The notes under the pieces were generated by a model. It did not search any database, was not told the origin of the DNA, and saw only the letters and a program-made list of their open reading frames with translations. DNA of 64,000 nt. Source: CAVVJA01 sp963809815. Its GTDB lineage: Bacteria; Actinomycetota; Actinomycetes; Mycobacteriales; Jatrophihabitantaceae. Positions 16,775-25,598 of this stretch are shown in pieces; the first letter of the stretch is position 1; every line of letters begins with the position of its first letter. The stretch covers positions 1-64,000 of the forward strand of contig CAWELM010000016.1 of NCBI GenBank assembly GCA_963809815.1. Reading direction: 5' to 3'. Made by a program: the position numbers and the translations under genes.

Positions 16775-17095
16775 ATGACAGTGGCACCGCAGGGTGAGCT
16801 GACGTTGCCGGTGAACAAGCTAGCTTCGTGGCATCTGCCAGTCGCCGCTGTTACCGGCTCGGGTGAACCGCTCGTGAGCTCCAGCACGGAGGAGATCGCG
16901 GCTTGCGACTCGATCCCATGGCCCGGCCCAACTGTTCTGCCGCAAGTCGGGCATATCCAAGCCAGGCGGCCATTTGGAGAGGCCTCGAGGCCTGCGCCGC
17001 GCAGGCTACGTCATGGAGGTAGAGCGGAGATGCGAGTACACAGGACCCATAGGCTGTACCTGAGCGCCCTGTCGCCATCGCTGTGGCCGGCATAA
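16775..17095 (+). CDS. Small ORF coupled to decarboxylase gene, unknown function
   Basis: 106-codon frame with one of the best ribosome sites in the region (GAAGGGAGGCG, 4 bases before ATG). Its TAA stop overlaps the ATG of the next gene as TAATG, a typical coupling arrangement. The product begins MTVAPQGELTLPVNKLASWH and has no membrane segment or known domain; the second half is rich in Arg and Pro. The A/T content at codon third positions rises in the second half. It may be a small partner protein, a leader controlling the decarboxylase, or a chance frame. The initiation signals favour translation. Confidence 0.5.
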   Translation: MTVAPQGELTLPVNKLASWHLPVAAVTGSGEPLVSSSTEEIAACDSIPWPGPTVLPQVGHIQARRPFGEASRPAPRRLRHGGRAEMRVHRTHRLYLSALSPSLWPA

Positions 17096-18306
17096 TGGCT
17101 CGGCCTAGGGTGCCTGCAGCGACGCTGGCGGACCTCCGGCGCCGACTTCACACGGCGAGCCCGCCGTCGATCGGATATCCCGCGGCGACAGATATCAATT
17201 ACAGCGCTCTCGCAGGAATACACAACAGCATCATTAACAATGTTGGCGATCCGGAGCGAAATGGTCGTGATCCGCGGAATTCGAAGGCTTTAGAGAGGCA
17301 GGTTGTAAGGCAACTGGTAGAAGTATTCGGTGGAAACCTGCGCGAATGCTGGGGTTACGTGACGCAGGCTGGATCTACTGAAGGCAACCAGTATGGGCTG
17401 TGGCTGGCGCGGGAGCATTTCCCCAATGGCGTCGTGTATTGGTCGGCCGCGGCGCATTTCAGCGTGGCGAAAGCGGCGCGCATCCTGGGGATGTCTGCGC
17501 CCGCAGACTCCGTGGTGATCTCTACCGATGAACGCGGTGAAATGGACTACGACGACCTTGCCCGTGCGGCGGCGGCTCGTGCCGATCGACCAGCAATCGT
17601 TGTCGCGACGGCAGGCACCACGATGACCGAAGCCGTAGATGATCTGGGCCATATTCACGCAGCGCTTGACGACTCCGGAGTACCTGGCCGGCACGTTCAC
17701 GTTGACGGCGCCCTTTCCGGCGTACCGCTAGCCCTTGACGGCGGACCAACCGCGGGTTTGTTGTCCCGTCCTGCGGCAGGACGTCGCGCCGAGGCAGACA
17801 GTGTTTGCATCTCCGGCCACAAGTTCTTCGCAACGCCACACATTAACGGTGTGGTCCTTACGAGGCGCAGGCACGCCGCACGGGTCACCCGCGGAGTGGA
17901 GTACATTGCCGACGTCGACGTGACGATTAGTGGATCCCGGTCGGGGCACAGCGCCGTCGAGTTGTGGTATGCCCTGACCCATATCGGTCTCGACGGTCAC
18001 CGGCGGCGAGCTGAACAGGCGCGTTCGGTTGCAGCGTATCTAGAGCGACGGTTGGTCGCGGCCGGATGGACTGCATGGCGCCATCCACATGCGTTCACCG
18101 TCGTACTGAAGTCACCTCCTGCGGAGGTCGTCGCTCGGTGGTCGCTGGCAACGAGCGCCGGGTGGGGCCATATCATCTGCGTGCCGGGGCTTACGCGCGC
18201 GACCATCGATATGTTCCTCGCCGAGTTGGGCCTCGGACCTAGCAGAAGTGCCCTCGGTTCTGGTCCGACCCGTCAGACTCTGGCACTCCGTGCCGGAGTG
18301 GCGTGA
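17095..18306 (+). CDS. PLP-dependent histidine decarboxylase-like enzyme (group II)
   Basis: About 403 residues, the length of bacterial PLP histidine decarboxylases. Family hallmarks in order: TDINYSALAGIHNSIINNVGDP, GYVTQAGSTEGNQYGLWLARE, YWSAAAHFSVAKAARIL (His stacking on PLP), IVVATAGTTMTEAVDDL, HVDGALSGV (Asp binding the pyridine nitrogen) and SGHKFF with the Schiff-base lysine, then TISGSRSGH. The predicted reaction is L-histidine to histamine plus CO2, though a related amino acid is possible. The ATG at 17095 overlaps the stop of the small upstream ORF; a GTG at 17083 is an alternative. The downstream APC permease suggests a decarboxylase/antiporter unit. Codon use is less GC-biased than in neighbours. 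Confidence 0.82.
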   Translation: MARPRVPAATLADLRRRLHTASPPSIGYPAATDINYSALAGIHNSIINNVGDPERNGRDPRNSKALERQVVRQLVEVFGGNLRECWGYVTQAGSTEGNQYGLWLAREHFPNGVVYWSAAAHFSVAKAARILGMSAPADSVVISTDERGEMDYDDLARAAAARADRPAIVVATAGTTMTEAVDDLGHIHAALDDSGVPGRHVHVDGALSGVPLALDGGPTAGLLSRPAAGRRAEADSVCISGHKFFATPHINGVVLTRRRHAARVTRGVEYIADVDVTISGSRSGHSAVELWYALTHIGLDGHRRRAEQARSVAAYLERRLVAAGWTAWRHPHAFTVVLKSPPAEVVARWSLATSAGWGHIICVPGLTRATIDMFLAELGLGPSRSALGSGPTRQTLALRAGVA

Positions 18307-18584
18307 GAAGGGTCTAGTCTGCTCTTCGTCATGTGCTTACGCTGCGGGCCACGCGCCAGGTATCGATCCGCGTCAGTTCACCACTCTGGGTACTCAGTCC
18401 AGGATTATTGGACGAACCAACCGTCCGCGTTCGAGAGAAGCACGACGTCACGCCCGCGGATGAAGCGCCCGTCTAGAGACTTACCGCTGCATACACGGCC
18501 TGCAGCCGGCACGTCAGCCGATCGCGGGATCGCGGGTGCGTCCGAGTGCGTGTCCGCTGGACCAGCCATGTTGGAGTCGCTACC

Positions 18585-20048
18585 GTGACAATTCCCGCTT
18601 CACCGCATGGTCTCACTAGGAAGAGCGTAGGGTCGTCAGGGCTGTCGGTGCTTGGGGTATCCGCTTCGGCGCCAATGACTGTTCTCGCTGGTGGGGTGAT
18701 AGCCACCTTTGCGACGGCTGGTGTGCTCGGCGTGCCGCTGGCATTTATCCTGCTCACCATTCCGCTACTCTTGGTAAGCGTTGGGCTCGTTGCGATGAGC
18801 CGGGACATGGAGCACGCAGGGGCTTTCTATGCCTTCCTAGCTCGGGGGCTCGGCCGCACGTGCGGACTCGCTGGAGCGGGCGTCGCATTGGTCGCATATA
18901 ACGCCATCCAGATCTCTCTCTATGGTCTCTTCGGAGCGACGGTAGCTGGAATAGTGGGTGGCACCTGGTGGGTATGGGCTGCCGCGGTCTGGGTCGTTGT
19001 AACGCTGCTCGGACTCCGACATATCGAGCTGAATACGCGCGTAGTAGGCGCTGTGCTGTCCGTCGAGCTTGCGGTAATAGTCTTGTTCATCGCCGCGTCC
19101 GTAACTCACCCTGCGGAGTCTGGCAACAATATGGCGTCCCTCAAGCCAAGTGCGCTATTTGCCAACGGCATTGGTGTTGTACTCGCATTGACCGTCGCCG
19201 CCTTCATCGGATTCGAAACAGTCATTGTCTACCGGGAGGAGGCTCGCGAGTGGCGGGCAGTACGACGCGCCGCACTTGGCACGGTCCTGTTTCTAGGCGC
19301 CTTCTACACACTTGCCAGCTGGGCTCTAACTGTTGTCGTTGGCCCTTCTCAGATTATCGATGCCGTGCGCAGTCCGGGGTCGGCCGGCCTGCCATTCTCG
19401 GTGCTTGAGACTCACTACGGCCCGATCATGTCCGGGCTCGGTCAGGCCGTGCTCATCACGAGTGTTTTTGCGGCTATGGTCTCCTTCCATCATGTGGTTG
19501 CCAGGTATATATACGGTCTGTCGCGGGAGGGAATATTGCCGGCTTCGTGGGGTGTCACCGGGGGATCGATAGGCGGCGTGCCGATCGGCGGATCCATTGT
19601 GCAGTCCGTCATCGCCGCTGCAACGATTCTCGTAGCTATTGCCTTGAACGCGGACCCGTTTACGGCCGTCTTCGCCCTGCTGTCTGAGGCCGCGGCCATA
19701 GGAGTGCTGCTTCTTATGATCGGCGCGTCGCTGTCCGTGATTTTGTTTTACCGGCGGACGCCTGCGCGTCCTGAAAGATGGCAGTGGCTTATTGCACCAG
19801 CCGTGGGTGGTGTGGCGCTCGCCGTGATCCTTGCAATCACCGTTTTGAATATCACGGCGGTCACTGGATCAACGACGTCTTACGTGCAGTGGCTGCTGCC
19901 CGGTGTCATCTTAGTTGCGGCGGTAACCGGTGCAGTGTGGGCGCAGGTTCTCCGTCAGCGGCGGCCAGGTGTGTACGCAGCGATTGGCTATGGACTACCC
20001 AAGCCCCTTGCCGTGCTAGACCGATCCCTTTCACATCTTGAACTCTGA
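18585..20048 (+). CDS. APC family amino-acid permease
   Basis: About 487 residues with roughly 12 hydrophobic helices, beginning VTIPASPHGLTRKSVG, then GLSVLGVSASAPM, the usual APC first helix, and a GFETVIVYREEAREWRAVRRAA segment matching the conserved cytoplasmic loop after TM6. The GTG start at 18585 has GGAG 8 bases upstream; the in-frame start at 18546 is poorer. It lies 278 bases after the decarboxylase gene on the same strand, so import of the amino acid or exchange for its amine is the natural inference. Third-position GC is visibly low for this genome, suggesting acquisition. Confidence 0.85.
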   Translation: MTIPASPHGLTRKSVGSSGLSVLGVSASAPMTVLAGGVIATFATAGVLGVPLAFILLTIPLLLVSVGLVAMSRDMEHAGAFYAFLARGLGRTCGLAGAGVALVAYNAIQISLYGLFGATVAGIVGGTWWVWAAAVWVVVTLLGLRHIELNTRVVGAVLSVELAVIVLFIAASVTHPAESGNNMASLKPSALFANGIGVVLALTVAAFIGFETVIVYREEAREWRAVRRAALGTVLFLGAFYTLASWALTVVVGPSQIIDAVRSPGSAGLPFSVLETHYGPIMSGLGQAVLITSVFAAMVSFHHVVARYIYGLSREGILPASWGVTGGSIGGVPIGGSIVQSVIAAATILVAIALNADPFTAVFALLSEAAAIGVLLLMIGASLSVILFYRRTPARPERWQWLIAPAVGGVALAVILAITVLNITAVTGSTTSYVQWLLPGVILVAAVTGAVWAQVLRQRRPGVYAAIGYGLPKPLAVLDRSLSHLEL

Positions 20049-20078
20049 CAAATCATCGACGACAGGACTATCGCAATC

Positions 20079-20915
20079 GTGGAACCGAGAACTACTGCAT
20101 GGGATGCTGATCAACCAATGGCGTGGTGGGGGGCCGAGCTTGGTGCTGATCCTGGTCGGCACCGGGAGGTCGGGCAGCAGGTCGCGGCCGTAGAGGAAGA
20201 GGGAAACCGAACCGATGCGGCCGATAGGACGCAGCAAAACAGGCTACGTGGAGATGTCGTTGATCGGCTTGCCCTTGCGTGCCGTCGGCACGCCCGGCAT
20301 CGCGCCGATCGGGAGTGGGAACGAGGCCACCCCATCAGCCAACACCTGATCGTTTTCTTCTATCGCGAGCCAGGCCCCGATGAAGCTCCCGATTTGCTTC
20401 GCGTAGCCACGCGGATCTTTCTTGCTGGTGACGACGTCGCCGATTTACCGAGCATCGTGACGCAGCTGTATGCGTTGTCCCGTGAGTATCTCGCTATGGG
20501 GAGATACGACCCACGCGAACAGTTGTCCACTCGCGTCGAGCCGATGACCTCAAGTGCTCAGTACGTCGGCCTCGGAGCGGCAACCTTGGATCCATACGAT
20601 ATTCAGCGCGAATCCAATTTGCCCGATGAGCGTCCATTCCGAGCTATCGCTGCACTTAACGACGGCACCAGAATGCTGTCAGTCTGGACGGGCGGCCAGG
20701 GCTCGGTGCGCACCGAGTCCACTCATACTCTGGACGTCGGTGCAACTCGGACACGCACCTGGGCTTGGGCTAGTCCAATGTTTCTGCAGGGCCGATCTGA
20801 GGTCGCAAGAACAGCAGCTTCCCTCATTCGCCTGAATGAGTTCATCTTGGAGAACTCGCAACCAGACCGGATGGCACGGAGTCAGCGCGGCGATAAATGG
20901 TGGCGGCGCTTCTGA
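20079..20915 (+). CDS. Hypothetical protein, 278 residues
   Basis: No family recognised. The first 90 residues are charged and Arg/His-rich; from about residue 95 the sequence looks like a folded alpha/beta protein (HLIVFFYREPG, RVATRIFLAG, LPSIVTQLYALSREYLAMG, ending RLNEFILENS). No signal peptide or membrane segment. It starts with GTG 30 bases after the permease gene with only a weak ribosome site, so the true start may be internal. The same operon-like direction as the decarboxylase and permease suggests a linked role. The first 150 bases also carry an open frame on the opposite strand, so the N-terminus is uncertain. Confidence 0.55.
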   Translation: MEPRTTAWDADQPMAWWGAELGADPGRHREVGQQVAAVEEEGNRTDAADRTQQNRLRGDVVDRLALACRRHARHRADREWERGHPISQHLIVFFYREPGPDEAPDLLRVATRIFLAGDDVADLPSIVTQLYALSREYLAMGRYDPREQLSTRVEPMTSSAQYVGLGAATLDPYDIQRESNLPDERPFRAIAALNDGTRMLSVWTGGQGSVRTESTHTLDVGATRTRTWAWASPMFLQGRSEVARTAASLIRLNEFILENSQPDRMARSQRGDKWWRRF

Positions 20916-21629
20916 CAGACGGCCAATTGTTGACGAGCGTCCCCGGCCGCCGTTGGAGTCGGTCATGGGCGTCATGCTTGGCGCTGCGGCATTTGAGATT
21001 CGTAGATCGTCGATCTTGGGCGGCAGAGCGTTCAACTAATCTGTTGAGCGTCCCGGCGACGGGCAAAGAGATCGCGGTCGGTTGGGCAGACGCGAGGAAG
21101 GCGCTGTCGGCGTGCGCGCGGATGACGTTGAGGCTGTGGCCTGATCCGGGCCGGTAGAGGGTCTCGCTCTCAGCGCGCGGACCTTGTCACGGTTCGTGAC
21201 GGCGATCGTGTATTGCCGCTACCGTGAGTGAGAGTCCGGACGCGACAACACGGCGGGAAGGGCTTGACGACGACATTGCAGCGAGAGGGAGACCGGCCTC
21301 GAGGGCATGTCGGTGCAAGCTCGCACAGGCCTGTCAGGTTCTGCTCGCGGGCAAGACGTCACCGAGGTCAATCAACGTCCTGGTAACTGGGACCCGGCTG
21401 GTGTGATCGACGACTACACCATTGGTGATCACGCAGCGTTCGGGATATCACTCATCAGCGGTCCACCTGTCGCCTGCACTGACAGTTGATCGACCCTCGA
21501 TCTACATGGATCAGTTCTCGGATCCGACCAGGATGCGTGGCTGAACTAGGCCGGCCGAGGATTTGGCGGGCCGAGGTTCGGGTGTTTTGAATTTGGACGG
21601 AGAGGTCGGGACGGAGCTTGCGGGCAGGC
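20916..21629. other. Gene-poor stretch
   Basis: Over 700 bases without a supportable gene. Frames on both strands are short and show no domains or good ribosome sites. A/T content is higher than average. No RNA gene, repeat array or IS end was recognised. It sits between the unknown 278-residue gene and a decayed SDR gene, consistent with degraded acquired DNA. Confidence 0.45.
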
Positions 21630-22311
21630 GGGCGAGCGCTGTTGACGGGCACCAATGGCGGTCTCGGTGACCAGTTCGTCAAGGCGCTGCTGGCATGAGG
21701 GGTTGTTCGTGTTCATGCCGGCTCCCGAAACACCGATGCGCTCGCACCCGTCGTGGCACGGCACGGTCAGCGCCTAATGCCGGTACAGCTTGATATCACC
21801 GACCGCGACGACATCCGGGAGGCGGCGCGGCGTCACGATGGTGTCGACCTGCTTGGGTCGGACACCGGCGAACCATCCGTCTGATCCGTGGCGTCAACCG
21901 CCTACGAAGGTTGGTCCCGGTCAGGCTTTGAGGTCAATTTGTTCGGACCGCTGGCGGTGGTTCGGGCATTCCGGCAGCGCGATGATGCTCGCAACAGGGG
22001 TCCGGTCCGAGCTGAAGGACGCTGAAGGACATTGGCATAGTAGTGGCCAGCCGGTTCCGGCTCCATCGACAGGCGCGTCATCGCTAGCAGGGACATGCCC
22101 CAGGCGCCGCCGCGGCTGGTGGCTGACCGTTCACTCAACGCGTGGCAGGCCGAACGGCTTGGTCTTCCTGGATCGCCTCGCCGAGCTAGTCGCGCATGTC
22201 GTTTCAACGACTGGATGCGGTTCTGGACGGTCCTAAGGCGGTGATGACCGAGCTCATCGTGGCATTCCGCCGCGACGCTCAGTCGAACCCCGCCAACGAT
22301 GGCCAGCCGTA
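21630..22311 (+). pseudogene. SDR family oxidoreductase, decayed
   Basis: In one plus frame: LTGTNGGLGDQFVKALLA, a TGA, then HAGSRNTDALAPVVARHG and MPVQLDITDRDDIREAARRH, another TGA, then in a shifted frame EVNLFGPLAVVRAF. A final LDAVLDGPKAVMTELIVAFR-like tail ends at the stop near 22311. The N-terminal glycine motif and beta-strand order identify a short-chain dehydrogenase. The NNAG and Tyr-x-x-x-Lys catalytic segments are lost, and several stops are in frame. Non-functional. Confidence 0.7.
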
Positions 22312-22342
22312 ATGGGCGACCCCCGTAAGTGAGTAGCGTCTG

Positions 22343-22834
22343 TCAGTCCTCTTCGCCGAAGGCCTCGCGCAGCTTGGCTTCCTGCTCGTCGCTGAGGTTC
22401 GTGCGGATGAGCTGGGCGTGTGTCTCAGCGAAGGCGCTGCGGACTCGGTCGACGACGGCGTTCTGGCTCATGAGAAACAACGCGGAAGTACCCGGCGTCA
22501 CCTCATCACGCACGCTCTTGATGAAGTCGTCGCTGATGCCGACGTCCGTCATGGAGCCGACCAGGGCTCCGGTGGCGGCGCCAATTGCGGCACCGACCAG
22601 CGGGATGAAGAAGATCAGACCGAACAGGAGTCCCCAAAACGCACCACCGAGTGCCCCCGCTCCGGTCGTGCTATGCAGCTGGCGGGTCTTCGGCTTCTTC
22701 TTGTCGGGCGGCCAGCTGACAACGGCGCCGTCCAACACTTCGATGAGTGCCTGCTTCTGCAGTCCTTCGAGGGTCTCGAGCGCCTTTTCGGCTCCAGATG
22801 GATCGGCGAATTTCCACACTGTCAGGGTTGCCAT
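22343..22834 (-). CDS. DUF1269 domain protein
   Basis: 163 residues. Starts MATLTVWKFADPSGAEKALETLEGLQ, the usual ferredoxin-like opening of DUF1269 proteins. A central glycine-rich hydrophobic hairpin (TGAGALGGAFWGLLFGLIFFIPLVGAAIGAATGALVGSM) probably inserts in or lies on the membrane, and SALFLMSQNAVVDRV follows. The function of the family is unknown; members are common in actinobacterial stress or envelope loci. The start at 22834 has a GAGGAG site. It is the last gene of a minus-strand group with a SHOCT and a DUF6325 gene. Confidence 0.85.
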   Translation of the reverse strand: MATLTVWKFADPSGAEKALETLEGLQKQALIEVLDGAVVSWPPDKKKPKTRQLHSTTGAGALGGAFWGLLFGLIFFIPLVGAAIGAATGALVGSMTDVGISDDFIKSVRDEVTPGTSALFLMSQNAVVDRVRSAFAETHAQLIRTNLSDEQEAKLREAFGEED

Positions 22835-22907
22835 TCGTCTCCTCACATAGCAAGAAATCGGGACTTGGCTGGAGCTTGAACTTCAGGTGGTCTTGCGAGG
22901 TCTTACG

Positions 22908-23223
22908 GGTTGAGAACGAGAGCTTTGACCTGTCGAACTCCGCCTGGACAAGACTCCGCTGTCGCGAAGCTTGGCCAGCTCGGTTAGCTTGCTGACCAGA
23001 TCGTCGCCGCCTGCGGGCGCGGGCGCAGGAGCCGGGGCGACAGGCGCCGGTGCGGGTGGCGGCGGGCGGCCTGTTGGGCCTCATTGGCGGCCGCCTGCTC
23101 CTTCTCCGCGGCCTTGTTCTGTGCGTGCCGGTTTACCGCGTTCGCGGTCGCGGTCGCAGTTCGGGCGACCACTGCCGTCCGGCCGACGGTGTCGAGCAAA
23201 CCCGGCCGACCTCGTCGTCGCAT
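22908..23223 (-). pseudogene. SHOCT-domain protein, two frameshifts
   Basis: The N-terminus MRRRGRPGLLDTVGRTAVVART and a following Ala/Gln-rich helix read in one frame. A Pro-Ala linker and DDLVSKLTELAKLRDSGVL read in a second, and VQAEFDRSKL in a third. Joined, these make a small actinobacterial protein with a C-terminal SHOCT domain (LxxLRxxGVLxxxEFxxxKxxL). Two single-base-type frame changes (near 23070 and near 22945) break it. Either the gene has decayed or the sequence has indel errors in GC-rich runs. Confidence 0.65.
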
Positions 23224-23241
23224 CTCGCTCTCCCTGGGTCA

Positions 23242-23664
23242 TCAATCCGCGAAGGCCGCTGCGGCGACCGCAGCGTCCACCGCATCACGCGGTACCTGCA
23301 CGTACAACGCAACCTCGCCGCCGGCCTTCCGCCCGGCGCTGGCTACGCCGCGGGCCCAGCTCTCCTCGTACACGATGATCGCCGCGGACGCGCCCGGCTC
23401 CAATGAGTCGCGGATGACCTCCATGTCGTCTTCGTTCACGAGGGTCTGGGCCTTGATCTCCAATGCTCCGAACCCGATGTCGTCGAGATTCTCGTCGACG
23501 TCGGTGATGCGGATTTGCCCGTCTTGCAGACGACTGATGAAGACGAGATCCGGCACCGTCACCTATCCCTGAGATACGACCTTGGCCACCGCTGAGACGA
23601 CATCGGGATCGGCTCGTTCGCCGGGAAAGACGAGAACGACCAACTCGACGGGGCCAGGCTCCAT
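23242..23664 (-). pseudogene. DUF6325-like protein interrupted by in-frame TAG
   Basis: Start ATG at 23664 behind an AAAGGA site gives MEPGPVELVVLVFPG and a first helix. A TAG at 23563-23565 (Gly-TAG-Val) then interrupts, and the same frame continues as VTVPDLVFISRLQDGQIRITDVDE to the natural end AAAAFAD. The joined 140-residue product matches the DUF1269/DUF6325 family (small membrane-associated proteins of unknown role). There is no frame change: only one codon separates the halves. This may be a nonsense mutation, readthrough or a base error. Confidence 0.7.
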
Positions 23665-23807
23665 GGGAGTCCTTTCGCCTGACGACTGGGAATCGATGGC
23701 GGAAGCCGCACGATATCCGCCGATCAACGGTCTGACGTCGACCAGTCCAGCCTGCTCCAAGCTCTGACCGAGGGGGATCATCCAATCGGGATGAGCGGCA
23801 GGCGCTG

Positions 23808-24827
23808 CTATCGGGTTTCGGACTCACGCCGGCCGGCGCGATAGTCGCTCCACACGACGTTTACAAGTATTGAAGCGATGATGAGGTTGCCGATGATCAG
23901 CAGCCAGGCCAGCATCACGGCTGCGACTCCGAGAGATCCATACAATTGTGACGATTTTTCAAATCGTGCCGGCAGGTAGACGCGGCTGACGATTCTGAGG
24001 ATCGACAGTCCCGCTCCGAATGCGAGACAGCCAGGAACGAGGTCGAGCCAATCCCGACGGCGATCCGGCAGCCGCTGGCAGAGGACGAACCACACGGCAG
24101 CCGTTGCGATCGCACTGAGCAGGAACGTGGCCAGGTAGCCACCTGGGATGGCGTGGTCCAGCTGGCTCACCAGTGCGGCGAAGCCGATCAACGCGATGCA
24201 GGCGCCGGCGAAGACCAACGTCGTAATCAGCACATGCTTCTGCTTCATGCGGGGAACTGGTGCACCCCACAGGTGGGCGTTCACGACCACCAGGTTGCGC
24301 ATCAAGGTGCGAGTGGCCCACAGAAAGAGCACGCCTCCTAGCAGCACGGCGAGCCACCACGACCGATGGCCCTCGTGGAGTGCCGCGACGACCTGCTGGC
24401 TTGCGGCACCGGTGATTCCGGCGCGCTTGCTCGCTGACTCGAGGTTGGCCGAGTTGGCCTGGCTTTGGGCTACGGCCGCCAGGATGCCGGCTGCTATCAG
24501 CGCCAACGGCAACAGCCAGAGGAAGAGGCGAAACGCGGATGCGCTGGCAAGCAACATGCCCTGCCGACCGGTGTACCGCGCGATCAGGGCCAGCGGCAGT
24601 CCAAGCAACGGCTGGTCCTGAGCCCGCTTCTGGTAGCGGTCGGCGGCCGCGTCCGCCCGGGCGCGCCACCGGGCAACCCTTCCGTCGACGGAACGAATCT
24701 CGGCATCTGGCGGCAGGCCGTCGTCGGTTGATGATCTGTCCAACGAGCCGGCCGACACGCTCCAGCCTAACGGCGGCCACGCTGGGCCGGCTCCATCTAA
24801 ACGCGAAATGTTCGCGACGCACAGCAT
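23808..24827 (-). CDS. YihY/BrkB-family inner-membrane protein
   Basis: Polytopic membrane protein, up to 339 residues, with about six hydrophobic helices (FRLFLWLLPLALIAAGILAAV; WLAVLLGGVLFLW; VLITTLVFAGACIALIGFAAL; YLATFLLSAIATAAVWFVLC; LVPGCLAFGAGLSIL; AAVMLAWLLIIGNLIIASILVNVVW). YihY/BrkB (formerly RNase BN) proteins are of unsettled function, possibly envelope transport. The first 60-70 residues are a soluble extension; a GTG at 24758 may be the true start. It ends in a basic tail. Confidence 0.82.
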   Translation of the reverse strand: MLCVANISRLDGAGPAWPPLGWSVSAGSLDRSSTDDGLPPDAEIRSVDGRVARWRARADAAADRYQKRAQDQPLLGLPLALIARYTGRQGMLLASASAFRLFLWLLPLALIAAGILAAVAQSQANSANLESASKRAGITGAASQQVVAALHEGHRSWWLAVLLGGVLFLWATRTLMRNLVVVNAHLWGAPVPRMKQKHVLITTLVFAGACIALIGFAALVSQLDHAIPGGYLATFLLSAIATAAVWFVLCQRLPDRRRDWLDLVPGCLAFGAGLSILRIVSRVYLPARFEKSSQLYGSLGVAAVMLAWLLIIGNLIIASILVNVVWSDYRAGRRESETR

Positions 24828-24905
24828 GCCGGTGATACGTGGGATTGCCCTATCGCTTACCGTACGGTCACGCCCGACGGGACCAAGCTGAAAGGAAACA
24901 TCTAA

Positions 24906-25325
24906 ATGAGCGCCGCGCCGCTGGGAGCTGCCCAGAACTATCCGCTGCTCAACCTGTTCTGGACGATGCTCTGGCTGTTCGTCTGGATCTTGTGGATCTT
25001 CCTCCTGGTTCGCATCATTCTGGACATCTTCCGCAGCGATGATCTCGGCGGATGGAGCAAGGCGCTGTGGGTGATCTTCATTATCATCCTGCCGTTCATC
25101 GGCGTCCTCGTGTACTTGATCGCTCGCGGTTCGGGCATGCAGAAGCGTGACGTTCGTGACGCGCGCGCCGCGGATCAGGAGATGCGCGGCTACATCCGGG
25201 AAGTGGCGGCAACGCCGGGTGCCCCGAGCACTGCTGAGGAACTCACCAAGCTTGCGTCATTGCGTGATCAAGGTGTGTTGACCGAGGCTGAATTCGACGC
25301 GCAGAAGGCTAAGCTGCTGGCTTAG
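24906..25325 (+). CDS. Membrane protein with PLD-nuclease-N and SHOCT domains
   Basis: 139 residues. Two hydrophobic helices (FWTMLWLFVWILWIFLLVRIIL and ALWVIFIIILPFIGVLVYLIARG) form the PLDc_N-type module. The C-terminal 30 residues are a SHOCT domain (ELTKLASLRDQGVLTEAEFDAQKAKLL). Such proteins are small envelope or oligomerisation factors of unknown function, common in actinobacteria. The ribosome site GAAAGGAAAC lies before the ATG. It is divergent from the BrkB gene, with about 80 bases between. Confidence 0.85.
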   Translation: MSAAPLGAAQNYPLLNLFWTMLWLFVWILWIFLLVRIILDIFRSDDLGGWSKALWVIFIIILPFIGVLVYLIARGSGMQKRDVRDARAADQEMRGYIREVAATPGAPSTAEELTKLASLRDQGVLTEAEFDAQKAKLLA

Positions 25326-25370
25326 AAGCGGTGCTGATCCGTCGCGCCGCGTTCACCGGAGGTGAGTCGC

Positions 25371-25598
25371 GTGACGGAGGTCGGGGGCGCGGCTGGTAGC
25401 CAGGGGCCGTCCGCCTCATCCGGCGATTCTCGCGCAGTCCCACCGGTTGTCGATGTGGCAATATCGGCGGGGCTGACTGCCGCCGGGATGGTCGCCCGCT
25501 CAGCAACCACCGCCTACCGGCTTGGTGCAGCCTTTCGCGTCGCTGGTGCTTCAGCCACCGGTCTTGCCGGAGAGGTACTGGCCGCAGCGCGGTATTGA
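25371..25598 (+). CDS. Short ORF, probable N-terminal part of repeat protein
   Basis: A GTG start with GGAGGTGAG upstream gives about 75 residues: a Gly/Ser-rich lead and an Ala-rich amphipathic helix (VDVAISAGLTAAGMVARSATTAYRLGAAFRVAGASATGLAGEVLAAARY). In the next frame, overlapping at 25590, the text continues as DQLADRGERARKQGV. Related actinobacterial proteins carry both parts in a single chain, so this is probably the broken N-terminus of the nonapeptide-repeat protein, separated by one frameshift. Confidence 0.5.
   Translation: MTEVGGAAGSQGPSASSGDSRAVPPVVDVAISAGLTAAGMVARSATTAYRLGAAFRVAGASATGLAGEVLAAARY

Noticed and set aside
20031..20237. Minus-strand frame opposite the start of the 278-residue gene
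   Set aside because: Short, no domain or ribosome site; kept only as a reason for doubt about that gene's N-terminus.
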